NCBI GenBank assembly: GCA_965231865.1
Contig: CBDDOJ010000001.1
Span: 1 to 64,000 of the forward strand
From: WTGA01 sp965231865
GTDB lineage: Bacteria > Pseudomonadota > Gammaproteobacteria > Arenicellales > Poriferihabitantaceae
Reading direction: 5' to 3'
DNA: 64,000 nt
The notes beneath the pieces were generated by a model that did no database searches, was not told where the DNA came from, and saw nothing but the letters and a program-made list of their open reading frames with translations. This document shows, piece after piece, positions 25,886-34,878 of this stretch; the first letter of the stretch is position 1; each line of letters begins with the position of its first letter. The position numbers were made by a program, and so were the translations under genes.

Positions 25886-26578
25886 TCACCTCCTGCCGCT
25901 ATCATCCAGAGTTTCAACCTCAATGATTGATCCCTGGTCATAGTGGTACCGTAGATATCGCCAGTGAATCGCATCCGAAAGCACTTTGGGACGCAATACA
26001 CCAAAACATTCTCCATCCGCCCTCACACTTCGGTAATGAATGCCGTAACTTTTGGCTTCCCGAAGCATGCCGCCGAGTTGCTGTGCTGCCCCATAATTAT
26101 CCGGGTCATGGATAGCGTGGTCGCCGAGGTGTCGTACGTCGTGCAAACTGACGGGGCCAAGCTGTGCACGGATGATGCGTATCTCCTGCATGGTTTTTTC
26201 AATATTTGACTCCCGCAGGAATCGTGCCCGGTGGAAGGAAGATTCGGCGATGGCGATCGTCTCATCGGCGGCACAGTAATAGATTCCGAAATCCCGGTTG
26301 AAGCGGCCGCCGCGATCATCCACCGGTGGATGAGTAAAGGCCGCCATAATCCAGGATGCGCCCTCTCCGTATACCCGGTCTTCCGGTGCTACGAGACGTA
26401 TATCTCCCACTTCATCGCGTAATCGGGGATTCGTCAGTGATTCCACCGCATAGAGCACTTCCCAGTCCCATGGGCCGGAGGCACGCTCGAACAGGTTGAT
26501 CTGGGGATGACGTGACAAAATGGCCCGATAGACCGGTTCTTCTGATTCGCTGCTGGGCAAAGTACCGATGTCGATCAC
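25886..26578 (-). CDS. RES-domain toxin
   Basis: A 230-residue protein with the RES fold: YRAI near the N-terminus, GGRFNRDFGIYYCAADETIA (about residues 88-107), AESSFHRARFL, and the C-terminal SYGIHYRSVRADGECF. RES toxins of the Xre-RES (ParST/MbcTA) type II systems attack NAD+ or ADP-ribosylate targets, using the conserved Arg, Tyr and Glu or Ser residues. The start overlaps the antitoxin stop by 4 bases, the normal order (antitoxin first). It is convergent with the AbiEi-like gene. Confidence 0.88.
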   Translation of the reverse strand: MIDIGTLPSSESEEPVYRAILSRHPQINLFERASGPWDWEVLYAVESLTNPRLRDEVGDIRLVAPEDRVYGEGASWIMAAFTHPPVDDRGGRFNRDFGIYYCAADETIAIAESSFHRARFLRESNIEKTMQEIRIIRAQLGPVSLHDVRHLGDHAIHDPDNYGAAQQLGGMLREAKSYGIHYRSVRADGECFGVLRPKVLSDAIHWRYLRYHYDQGSIIEVETLDDSGRR

Positions 26579-26976
26579 CAGCCACCCTGTTCCGTGTCCA
26601 GGAAATCTCGGACCACGGCCAGGTCCACCACCTGCCCGGCCAGCAATCGGTCCAGCGGTGCGGTGCCATTGAACAGCGGGTTGTCATTGGGAGTAGACAG
26701 CCACTGGTCGGCTAACGCCTCGTCAGGCAGCAGAATCTGCAGAGACTTGTATATCCCCAGAATATAGCTCGCCCGCTCCAGCAGGTCCCGGGTCAGCCTG
26801 ACCTGTTCCGGCCGGCGCTTCCAGTTATAGAGCGTCTTCTCGTTGCTGAGCCCCAACAGAGCTATCTGCTGAGTTCCGGTAAGGTGCCACTGGCTGAAGA
26901 TTTTGAAAAGCGCCGGCAGCAATGCTTGGGCAACCTCGGAACCCCGTTGCCGCAGTTGTTCGACTTGAGCAATCAT
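26575..26976 (-). CDS. Xre/MbcA/ParS-type antitoxin
   Basis: A 133-residue protein from the ATG at 26976; the longer frame from 27120 crosses the palindromic promoter and is rejected. The N-terminal region has a helix-turn-helix (LTGTQQIALLGLSNEKTLYNW). The C-terminal DUF2384-type toxin-binding domain has DLLERASYILGIYKSL, WLSTPNDNPLFNG and PLDRLLAG. It neutralises the RES toxin and probably represses the operon at the palindromes just upstream. Confidence 0.88.
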   Translation of the reverse strand: MIAQVEQLRQRGSEVAQALLPALFKIFSQWHLTGTQQIALLGLSNEKTLYNWKRRPEQVRLTRDLLERASYILGIYKSLQILLPDEALADQWLSTPNDNPLFNGTAPLDRLLAGQVVDLAVVRDFLDTEQGGW

Positions 26977-26989
26977 GCTTGTCTTCCAA

Positions 26990-27041
26990 TACTGTATTGT
27001 TATAGTGCTTAATATAGCGCATAGACTGTAATAATACAGTA
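26990..27041 (-). promoter_or_regulatory. Operator palindromes of the RES/Xre operon
   Basis: ACTGTAATAATACAGT (about 27025-27040) is a palindrome with 6-base arms ACTGTA/TACAGT and a 4-base spacer. A second, imperfect copy ACTGTATTGTTATAGT lies at about 26990-27005, directly before the antitoxin ATG (26976). The two sites are about 35 bases apart. AT-rich sequence between them (TAATATAG) could hold the -10 element. Autoregulation by the antitoxin is the expected mode. Confidence 0.55.
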
Positions 27042-27409
27042 AAATATCACAGACCTTCTTGAAAGCGCTAACCGTGATTCTGGCATCCAGGGCAAATGCC
27101 AGAGCGCAAAAGGCAGGCACTGCTTAAACACATGTTCCTATGACATCTCTCGATCTCTCGACAGGATGCTTGTCAGATGGATACCCGTCCGGGTATGCTT
27201 GTTACAATGTGTTTATGTGCTTTCACCCTGTCTTTCCTTCCCCGCCTCCATCCGGTTGTGCAGACCATTGATTGCCATCCGCCGTGCCTGGAGTCACACA
27301 TTGCCCGGCAGAACTTTTGGAATGCAGCCGACCGGTCGTTGGAACACGGGGCGGGCTCATTCCACCGAACCCGTGATACACTTTTCTCAATGTCTACGTT
27401 GTCGGGAAT
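27042..27409. other. Intergenic stretch before the PDH operon
   Basis: No gene is recognised; open frames here lack known domains. The aceE promoter should lie here on the plus strand. A TGATACACTTTT segment at about 27372 is a possible -10 region, but no clear -35 is paired with it. No PdhR-like palindrome was recognised. Confidence 0.4.
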
Positions 27410-30082
27410 ATGACAAACCAAACCATCCTGCCGGATTCCGATCCGACGGAAACCAGTGAATGGCTCGACGCGTTGAGCGCGGTCATCGAAACACAGGGAC
27501 ATGATCGGGCACATTTCCTGATCGAGTCCCTCATTGACCAGGCACGCAGGTCTGGAGCACATATCCCCTTTCAGGCGAATACCGCGTATCTGAATACCAT
27601 CCCCACCCACCAGGAGCAGCCGAGTCCCGGTGACCATGAACTGGAACACCGAATCCGCGCCCTGATCCGGTGGAACGCCATGGCCATGGTGGTGCGCGCC
27701 AACCGGACATCTTCGGAACTTGGCGGGCATATCGCCAGTTTTGCCTCCGCCGCCACCCTGTACGATGTTGGCTTCAATCACTTCTGGCGGGCCGCGACTT
27801 CCGAACATCTGGGAGACCTGATTTATATCCAGGGCCATTCGGCCCCCGGTATTTATGCAAGAGCCTATCTGGAACGGCGCCTGGATGCACAAGACCTGCG
27901 CCGGTTTCGCCAGGAAGTGGGCGGCAAGGGGTTGTCCTCATACCCGCACCCCTGGCTGATGCCCGACTTCTGGCAGTTTCCCACGGTTTCCATGGGGCTG
28001 GGTCCGATCATGGCCATCTACCAGGCACGCTATATGAAGTACCTGCACAACCGGGGTCTGATTGATGCCCAGGACCGGAAAGTATGGGCCTTTCTGGGGG
28101 ACGGTGAAATGGACGAACCGGAATCCACCGGCGCCCTGGCCATCGCCGGCAGGGAAAATCTGGATAACCTGATTTTTGTGGTCAACTGCAACCTGCAGCG
28201 ACTGGACGGGCCGGTCCGGGGCAACGGCAAAATCATCCAGGAACTGGAAAGCGACTTTCGCGGTTCCGGCTGGAATGTCATCAAAGTGATCTGGGGCGGG
28301 TACTGGGACAAGTTATTGATGAGGGATACCAAGGGATTGCTCAAACAGCGCATGGAAGAAGCGGTCGATGGAGAGTACCAGGCGTTCAAGGCGAATGACG
28401 GCGCCTATGTCCGTGACAGGTTTTTTGGCAAGTACCCGGAACTGAAGGCGATGGTGGCCAACATGACCGACCAGGATATCTGGCGGCTGAACCGGGGCGG
28501 CCATGATCCGCACAAGATTTATGCCGCCTATCACGTGGCAAGTCGGCATACCGGCCAACCCACCGTTATCCTCGCGAAGACCGTCAAGGGGTATGGAATG
28601 GGTGAGTCGGGCGAGGGCCAGAACACGACCCACCAGCAAAAGAAAATGGGTGAAGAGGCCCTGCTCGCTTTCCGAAACCGTTTCAACATTCCCCTGACGG
28701 ACAAGGAAGTCGCCAAAGCCCCCTTCTACCGCCCCCCCGAGAATTCGCCGGAATGTGAATATTTGCGGGAACGGCGAAGCACGCTGGGGGGATATCTCCC
28801 TTCCCGTCGAAGTTCCAGTACCTTCCCATTCGAATTACCGGATCTGAACATCTTCAAGAGCCAGCTTGCGGGGACCGGGGATCGGGAAATCTCCACAACC
28901 ATGGCATTTGTCCGGATACTGTCCGCCCTGGTACGGAACAAAACCCTCAAGAACTACATCGTTCCGATTATTCCCGATGAATCCCGGACCTTCGGGATGG
29001 AGGGCATGTTCCGGCAACTGGGGATTTATTCGCCACACGGCCAGTTGTACGAGCCGGTGGATTCGGACCAGCTGATGTTCTACCGGGAAGAGAAAACCGG
29101 GCAGGTCCTGCAGGAAGGCATCAACGAAGCCGGTGCCATGTCCTCCTGGATTGCAGCCGGAACCGCCTACAGCAATCATGATATCTGTACGATTCCCTTT
29201 TACATCCTGTACTCCATGTTTGGATTTCAGCGGATTGGGGACCTGTGCTGGGCGGCAGGCGACAGCCGTGCCAAGGGATTTATCATGGGAGGGACCGCCG
29301 GGCGGACCACGCTGGCGGGAGAAGGACTGCAGCACCAGGATGGCCACAGCCTGATACTTGCCGGCACCGTCCCCAACTGTGTTTCCTATGACCCGGCATA
29401 CGGGTATGAACTGGCCGTCATCATTCACGATGGAATGCGCAGGATGTATGAGGAACAGGAAAGCATTTACTATTACATTACGGTCGAGAATGAAAACTAT
29501 GCACACCCCGAAATACCCGGAGAGGCCCAGGAAGGCATCCTCAAGGGTATGTACCGTTTGCGCACAGTGGCAAAGGCGGAAAACCAGCACCAGGTACAAT
29601 TGCTGGGAAGCGGTGCGATTCTGCGTGAAGTGGAAGCCGCTGCGGAAATGCTGGACCGGGAACACAACGTAAGCTCGACCATATGGAGTGTGACCAGCTT
29701 TAACGAACTCGCCCGGGATGGACAAAGCGTTGAACGGTACAACCGGCTGCACCCCACCGAGGCTCCCCGGCAGTCCTATGTTGAAATGTGCCTGGAAAAT
29801 ACGGAGGGGCCGGTCATTGCCGCAACGGATTATATCCAGTTGTATGCCGAGCAGATTCGGAATTTTGTCCCGAACCCGTACTATGTGCTGGGTACGGACG
29901 GATTTGGCCGAAGCGATACACGAAAACAATTACGGTACTTTTTTGAAGTGGACCGCAAGCATGTTACGGTCAGTGCACTGCGGGCACTGGCCGACCGGGA
30001 AGCCCTGACCTACCAGCAGGTCGCCGAATCCATTGCCGAGTATGGAATCGATCCGGAGAAACCCGATCCAACCAGGGTATAG
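27410..30082 (+). CDS. aceE: Pyruvate dehydrogenase E1 component (homodimeric type)
   Basis: Thiamine diphosphate enzyme that decarboxylates pyruvate and reductively acetylates the lipoyl groups of E2. It has 890 residues, the usual single-chain E1. Motifs include SYPHPWLMPDFWQFPTVSMG, the ThDP/Mg site GDGEMDEPESTGAL, and TAGRTTLAGEGLQHQDGHS in the pyrimidine domain. It starts a tight operon; aceF follows after 6 bases. The N-terminal domain has the E2-binding segment expected in the family. Confidence 0.97.
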   Translation: MTNQTILPDSDPTETSEWLDALSAVIETQGHDRAHFLIESLIDQARRSGAHIPFQANTAYLNTIPTHQEQPSPGDHELEHRIRALIRWNAMAMVVRANRTSSELGGHIASFASAATLYDVGFNHFWRAATSEHLGDLIYIQGHSAPGIYARAYLERRLDAQDLRRFRQEVGGKGLSSYPHPWLMPDFWQFPTVSMGLGPIMAIYQARYMKYLHNRGLIDAQDRKVWAFLGDGEMDEPESTGALAIAGRENLDNLIFVVNCNLQRLDGPVRGNGKIIQELESDFRGSGWNVIKVIWGGYWDKLLMRDTKGLLKQRMEEAVDGEYQAFKANDGAYVRDRFFGKYPELKAMVANMTDQDIWRLNRGGHDPHKIYAAYHVASRHTGQPTVILAKTVKGYGMGESGEGQNTTHQQKKMGEEALLAFRNRFNIPLTDKEVAKAPFYRPPENSPECEYLRERRSTLGGYLPSRRSSSTFPFELPDLNIFKSQLAGTGDREISTTMAFVRILSALVRNKTLKNYIVPIIPDESRTFGMEGMFRQLGIYSPHGQLYEPVDSDQLMFYREEKTGQVLQEGINEAGAMSSWIAAGTAYSNHDICTIPFYILYSMFGFQRIGDLCWAAGDSRAKGFIMGGTAGRTTLAGEGLQHQDGHSLILAGTVPNCVSYDPAYGYELAVIIHDGMRRMYEEQESIYYYITVENENYAHPEIPGEAQEGILKGMYRLRTVAKAENQHQVQLLGSGAILREVEAAAEMLDREHNVSSTIWSVTSFNELARDGQSVERYNRLHPTEAPRQSYVEMCLENTEGPVIAATDYIQLYAEQIRNFVPNPYYVLGTDGFGRSDTRKQLRYFFEVDRKHVTVSALRALADREALTYQQVAESIAEYGIDPEKPDPTRV

Positions 30083-30088
30083 GACGCG

Positions 30089-31399
30089 ATGGCGGAGGTA
30101 ATCATCCCGGATATCGGAGACTTCGAAGAAGTCGAGGTCATCGAAATACTGGTCAGCACCGGCGATGTCGTCAGTGCAGAAGACCCCCTGGTCACCCTGG
30201 AAAGCGACAAGGCGACCATGGAAATCCCGGCACCTGAAAACGGGACCGTTGCCAATATTACCGTGTCGGTGGGAGACCGGGTCTCCGAAGGCTCCGTGAT
30301 CATGGAGATTCTCGCCAGCGGTGACCCACCCGATACTCCCCCGAAAACCCGGGAAGCCAAACCAGACAAACCCGGAAACGAGCCCGACCCGGTTTCATCG
30401 GACCGGGCCGTTGAGGCGAAAGAACCACCGGCACCCGGAGAAATCCCGGCTCATTCTCCTCCCCCGTCCCTGCCCGGGGAAGTCCGGTCACGGATAGGAG
30501 GGATCCCCCATGCCAGCCCGGGAGTCCGGAGATTCGCCCGGGAACTGGGGGCCGATGTATCGAAAATCGACGGCAGCGGACCCAAAGGCCGAATACTGAA
30601 AGAAGATGTCAAGACATGGATCAAGCGGGCACTTGCGAAAACGCCGCGGGAGACTGCGGGAAGCGGAATCCCTCCCATTCCACAGATCGATTTCGCGGAG
30701 TTCGGGGAAATCGAGACACGCCCCCTTTCCCGCATCCAGAAACTGTCCGGCCCCCATCTCCAGCGCGCCTGGCTCAACATTCCGCATGTAACCCATCACG
30801 ACGAAGCCGACATTACCGAGCTCGAAGCGTTCCGGAAATCACTCAAGGAAGAGGCGGAGATGGCCGGCGCACGGATCACGCTTCTTTCATTCATTATGAA
30901 AGCCCTCGTCGGCACCCTGAAAAAATTTCCTCATCTCAATGCCTCCCTGAGCCCGGACAACGAGGCATTGATCCTGAAAAAGTATTTCAATATCGGGGTG
31001 GCCGTGGATACCCCCCACGGCTTGGTGGTCCCCGTCGTCCGGGAGGTCGACCGAAAAAGCATCTTCGACCTTGCCCGGGACCTTGCGGATGTCAGTGAGC
31101 GCGCAAGAAACGGAAAGCTCCGGCCAGCCGATTTGAAAGGAGGATGCCTGAGCATTTCCAGCCTGGGCGGGATTGGCGGCACTTCGTTTACCCCCATCGT
31201 CAATGCGCCGGAGGTGGCCATACTGGGCGTGTCCCGTTCGAAAATCATGCCGGTATGGAACGGAGAATCCTTTGAACCGAGGCTGATCCTGCCATTGAGC
31301 CTGTCTTACGATCACCGTGTTGTGGATGGTGCAGAAGCAGCACGGTTCTGCGCCTATCTGGCCCGATCATTTGAAGACGTGCGCAGATTGTCCCTGTAA
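30089..31399 (+). CDS. aceF: Dihydrolipoamide acetyltransferase E2 of PDH
   Basis: Core of the PDH complex, 436 residues. It has one N-terminal lipoyl domain (lipoyl lysine in LESDKATMEIP, about residue 40), a Pro/Ala-rich linker, a peripheral subunit-binding domain (ASPGVRRFARELGADVSKI, about residue 145) and the catalytic domain ending with SYDHRVVDGAEAARF (catalytic His and Asp). E. coli E2 has three lipoyl domains; here there is one, with another on E3. Confidence 0.96.
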   Translation: MAEVIIPDIGDFEEVEVIEILVSTGDVVSAEDPLVTLESDKATMEIPAPENGTVANITVSVGDRVSEGSVIMEILASGDPPDTPPKTREAKPDKPGNEPDPVSSDRAVEAKEPPAPGEIPAHSPPPSLPGEVRSRIGGIPHASPGVRRFARELGADVSKIDGSGPKGRILKEDVKTWIKRALAKTPRETAGSGIPPIPQIDFAEFGEIETRPLSRIQKLSGPHLQRAWLNIPHVTHHDEADITELEAFRKSLKEEAEMAGARITLLSFIMKALVGTLKKFPHLNASLSPDNEALILKKYFNIGVAVDTPHGLVVPVVREVDRKSIFDLARDLADVSERARNGKLRPADLKGGCLSISSLGGIGGTSFTPIVNAPEVAILGVSRSKIMPVWNGESFEPRLILPLSLSYDHRVVDGAEAARFCAYLARSFEDVRRLSL

Positions 31400-31413
31400 C
31401 CGTTCGCCTGCCC

Positions 31414-33183
31414 GTGTCAGAGAAAACAGAAATCAAAATCCCGGACCTGGGTGATTTTGAAAATGTCCCGGTGGTCGAGATTTTCGTCAGCGTAGGCGAT
31501 GTCATTGAACAGGATGACCCCCTGGTTGCCATTGAAAGTGACAAGGCCACCATGGAGATTCCCGCAAGCACTGCAGGAACGGTCCATGAAATCCGGGTTT
31601 CCATCGGCGACGAAGTCTCAACCGGCCAGGTCCTGCTTGTCGTGGAAGTTGCCGGCCAGGCCGCCTCAGAAGACCGGTCCCCGCAAACCCCGGAACGGCC
31701 CGAAGAAACATCGGAAAAACCGGCAGCCGGGGGCCAACACATCGAATCCGTTTCAACCGGCTCGAACAGTACGATTGACCGGAAAGCCCAGCTCGTGGTC
31801 CTGGGGTCGGGGCCCGGCGGCTATACCGCCGCATTCCGGGCCGCCGATCTTGGCCTGGATGTAATCCTGGTTGAACGGTACCCCCGGCTGGGTGGCGTGT
31901 GCCTGAATGTGGGGTGTATCCCTTCCAAGGCATTGCTCCACCTTGCCCGGGTCATTTCAGAAAGCCGGGAGGCCGGTGAAATCGGACTCGAGTATGCCGC
32001 TCCCGCCATTGATCTCCAGCAAACCCTTAAGTGGAAAAATGGCATTGTTTCCCGGCTGACCACCGGATTGTCCGGATTGGCCAAAAAGAGAAAGGTCACC
32101 GTGATTCAGGGGGTGGGGAAATTTGCTTCCGAACATGTGCTCGAAGTCGCCACGGAAACCGGGACCGAACGCATCGCCTTCGACCACGCCATTATTGCCG
32201 CCGGATCCGAGCCCATCGAAATCCCCGGTTTTCCCCACGATGATCCCCGCGTCATCGACTCCACTGGTGCCTTGGAACTGGATGATATCCCAGAGCGCCT
32301 GCTCATTGTTGGCGGAGGCATTATCGGGCTTGAAATGGCCACGGTTTACGAGGCCCTCGGCAGCAGAATCAGCGTGGTGGAAATGATGGACGGCCTGATG
32401 GCGGGTGCGGACCCGGACCTGGTCCGCCCCCTGTTCAAACGGATTCGCCGTCAGTACGAGAACATCCGGCTGAATACCCAGGTCACTGCGATGAAGGCGC
32501 AGAAAAATGGCATCAAAGTGGATTTTGCAGGGAAAGACAAACCGGACAGCCAGGTATTCAGCAAAGTGCTGGTGGCCGTTGGACGAACCCCCAACGGTCA
32601 TAAAATCAATGCCCCGGCCGCCGGGGTGGAGATCAGCAAGAAAGGGTTTATTCCTGCCAATAATCAGCAACAGACCAATGTTCCGCATATTTATGCCATT
32701 GGCGATATCATTGGGCCGCCCATGCTGGCACATAAAGCCGTACACGAAGGGAAGGTGGCAGCCGAGGTTGCCGCAGGCCTGAAAAGTGGATTTGACGCCC
32801 GGGTGATCCCGTCTGTGGCCTATACCGATCCCGAAGTGGCCTGGGCCGGCATGACAGAAGCGGAAGCCAAATCAAATGGCGTGAATTACGGCAAGGGCAT
32901 GTTTCCCTGGGCCGCAAGCGGGCGGTCGCTGTCGCAGGGCCGCAGTGAAGGCATCACCAAATTGCTGTTCGACAAGGAAACAAACCGGATCATCGGTGCA
33001 GGGATCGTTGGGTCCAATGCGGGGGAGTTGATCGCGGAAGCGGCACTGGCTATTGAGATGAACGCCGATGCCCAGGATATCGGCCTGACCATCCATGCGC
33101 ACCCTACTCTCGCCGAAACCCTTGGATTGGCCGCGGAAGCATTTGAAGGAACGATCACTGACCTGTACCTGCCCAAGGCATAA
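31414..33183 (+). CDS. lpd: Dihydrolipoamide dehydrogenase E3 with an N-terminal lipoyl domain
   Basis: FAD enzyme that reoxidises the lipoyl groups with NAD+. It has 589 residues, about 120 more than a plain E3. Residues 1-80 form a lipoyl domain (lysine in IESDKATMEIP), then a linker. The flavoenzyme starts with QLVVLGSGPGGYTAAF, has the redox disulfide in GGVCLNVGCIPSKALL, the NAD motif IVGGGIIGLEMATVYE, and the C-terminal HAHPTLAET with the catalytic His-Glu. The start codon is GTG, 14 bases after aceF. This fused form is known in several proteobacterial PDH operons. Confidence 0.96.
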   Translation: MSEKTEIKIPDLGDFENVPVVEIFVSVGDVIEQDDPLVAIESDKATMEIPASTAGTVHEIRVSIGDEVSTGQVLLVVEVAGQAASEDRSPQTPERPEETSEKPAAGGQHIESVSTGSNSTIDRKAQLVVLGSGPGGYTAAFRAADLGLDVILVERYPRLGGVCLNVGCIPSKALLHLARVISESREAGEIGLEYAAPAIDLQQTLKWKNGIVSRLTTGLSGLAKKRKVTVIQGVGKFASEHVLEVATETGTERIAFDHAIIAAGSEPIEIPGFPHDDPRVIDSTGALELDDIPERLLIVGGGIIGLEMATVYEALGSRISVVEMMDGLMAGADPDLVRPLFKRIRRQYENIRLNTQVTAMKAQKNGIKVDFAGKDKPDSQVFSKVLVAVGRTPNGHKINAPAAGVEISKKGFIPANNQQQTNVPHIYAIGDIIGPPMLAHKAVHEGKVAAEVAAGLKSGFDARVIPSVAYTDPEVAWAGMTEAEAKSNGVNYGKGMFPWAASGRSLSQGRSEGITKLLFDKETNRIIGAGIVGSNAGELIAEAALAIEMNADAQDIGLTIHAHPTLAETLGLAAEAFEGTITDLYLPKA

Positions 33184-33280
33184 TTGATATCAGGACTGTT
33201 TCGTATTTCACCTGTGGAATAGGCGCACTGCTTTTTCCATACCCGCAGCGGCCCCTCAAACCACCCATGTCTGGCTGGTT

Positions 33281-33487
33281 TTGTTGGAGGCGGTGTTGCC
33301 GGGACTCGGGCTTTCCGGCTTCGGTATGCGGATCTATCCGAGTGGTTCGAAGGTTTATTTGGTGCAGACCACGGCGCGCTACACGCATCTGGCGAAGAAA
33401 TCCGTGAAAGCTTCGGCCGCACGCGTGGACGAAAGCCTGCGGGCCGACCTCGCCGGCGAAACAAAGGCTTCACACTCACCGCGATAA
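33281..33487 (+). pseudogene. Phage-type integrase with an internal deletion
   Basis: The frame begins like the N-terminal arm-binding domain of an integrase (GFGMRIYPSGSKVYLVQT). It then continues directly with a sequence typical of the extreme C-terminus, just past the catalytic tyrosine (ARYTHLAKKSVKASAARVDE). The whole core and catalytic region, about 300 residues, is missing. It is in frame, so a single deletion joined the ends. It marks a former mobile element next to the accessory islet. Confidence 0.55.
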
Positions 33488-33513
33488 TCATCTCCACTCG
33501 CTGGTGCCAACCT

Positions 33514-34181
33514 TCAGGTTGTCGGTCCTTTCGGCTTGACGACCAAACACCTGGAGCGAAGCAGCATCAAATCTTCCGTCCAGTCTGACCAGAGCGCGGC
33601 TGCGCCAATCAATGACCGCACCGCAGACGGCTCGCAGTCGCTTTCCGCCGCCGGGTTGGGCAGAAGTGCCGCGAATTCCTTGCACGCGATCAACGCGTCG
33701 GCAGCGTGTTCACCTCCATCTGCGCTCATCATCGTGGCCTTCGCTTCTCCGGTCACGAACGCTTCCCACAGAAACAAACCTGTGTCGGCGTCGGTGAAGT
33801 TCTGCCAGTTCAAATGCATGGACGGAAGCGTCGCGCCCATATCCCTCAAACCTCGGCGGATTTCGCGCAATATCCAGGCAGTCTCCGTCAGCCCAGTCGC
33901 CAGTGCGCCTGCGCCCGCCCCGGCCGACCACGGCTTGTTGCCATCCACTTTACGCCCGGCGGTCAGCAACAAAGGATCATCCGGCACGGGAACCCAGAGG
34001 GGACACTCAAACCCAAGCGCGACCTTGACTCCGCCGCCAGACTTTTTACCACCTCGCAAACCAGTTCGTCGATTGCCTTCCCGGTCTACTTCCGCTCACC
34101 GTGAACATACGCCCATCCAAATTTGTCCTTCTTGATGGAACCAATGTCTGCGCAATAGATCGCCAATGCCACCTCTTTCAT
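33514..34181 (-). pseudogene. Unknown conserved protein, broken
   Basis: The N-terminal piece starts at 34181 (MKEVALAIYCADIGSIKK then FGWAYV) and stops at 34086. The rest (VALGFECPLWVPVP, KPWSAGAGAGALATGL, LFLWEAFVTGE) is open in another frame down to 33514, with no good start of its own. Together they read as one protein of about 220 residues. The CADIGS and GFECPLWVPVP motifs suggest an RNase H-like or DUF429-type nuclease fold, but this is a weak impression. At least one frameshift lies near 34060-34090. Confidence 0.4.
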
Positions 34182-34878
34182 ATCTCTGCTCCCTCCACTC
34201 CATCCGTAACGCTGCGGCGGCGTGTCGTGCGGGTCGCTTTCCGGCCGACCACACTCCGCAAGCCTTCTCCAACCTCTCAATGCCATAGTAGCAACGCCAG
34301 CCAGCGAAAACCCATCCGTCATGACAGCCTCACAACACTAAGCCTGTGGTGGACCTGATTCTCCTCCGCAACCAGCCGACACCTAATCGTCTATTGCCCA
34401 CCATGTCGAACCGGTAGAAAACGATGTATTCGCCTTTCCCCGAGTGTATAGAATACGACAGAGTATTGACAGGCAGCGATTCCCGAGGTGCGAAAGCCAG
34501 TCCGTGTCAGGTTGCACCGCACAGTTGCTTGAGCACGGCGCAGAATAGAATTGACTCGAAACTCAACTCGCGGTGGTCCCCGTACCGCCTAAGTGCAGAA
34601 TGGGAGAGATCGATCTCGATTTTGTGCGGGTTTGGGATTCCCTGTGGTCTGCGGAGCACCTGAGGGGGCGATGGTTTCGTCATCAGCCATTTGACCATTG
34701 TCATCGCGCAGGATGGTAGCTCCCGCATCTGGCATAAGTCCTTATCCGGGAATCAGGAGTTACGAACAAAAACAGACATTTTCGAACTTCCCGACGAAGC
34801 GGTATGACCAATTCTTGTTAGAATGCCTTGCTGAGTTCTGTTCCCGACATCTCTAGCATAAAAGCTCGACAAGGCACT
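34182..34878. other. Intergenic stretch, nothing firm
   Basis: About 700 bases between the broken gene and the reverse transcriptase gene. Short open frames exist on both strands, none with a recognised domain. A plus-strand piece near 34602 (MGEIDLDFVRVWDSLW) faintly recalls the start of a LysR-type regulator, but it ends quickly. It is probably decayed mobile DNA. Confidence 0.3.

Noticed and set aside
28835..29929. Long minus-strand open frame of 364 codons inside aceE
   Set aside because: Exactly antisense to a clearly coding gene, with no recognisable domain; a shadow caused by codon bias.
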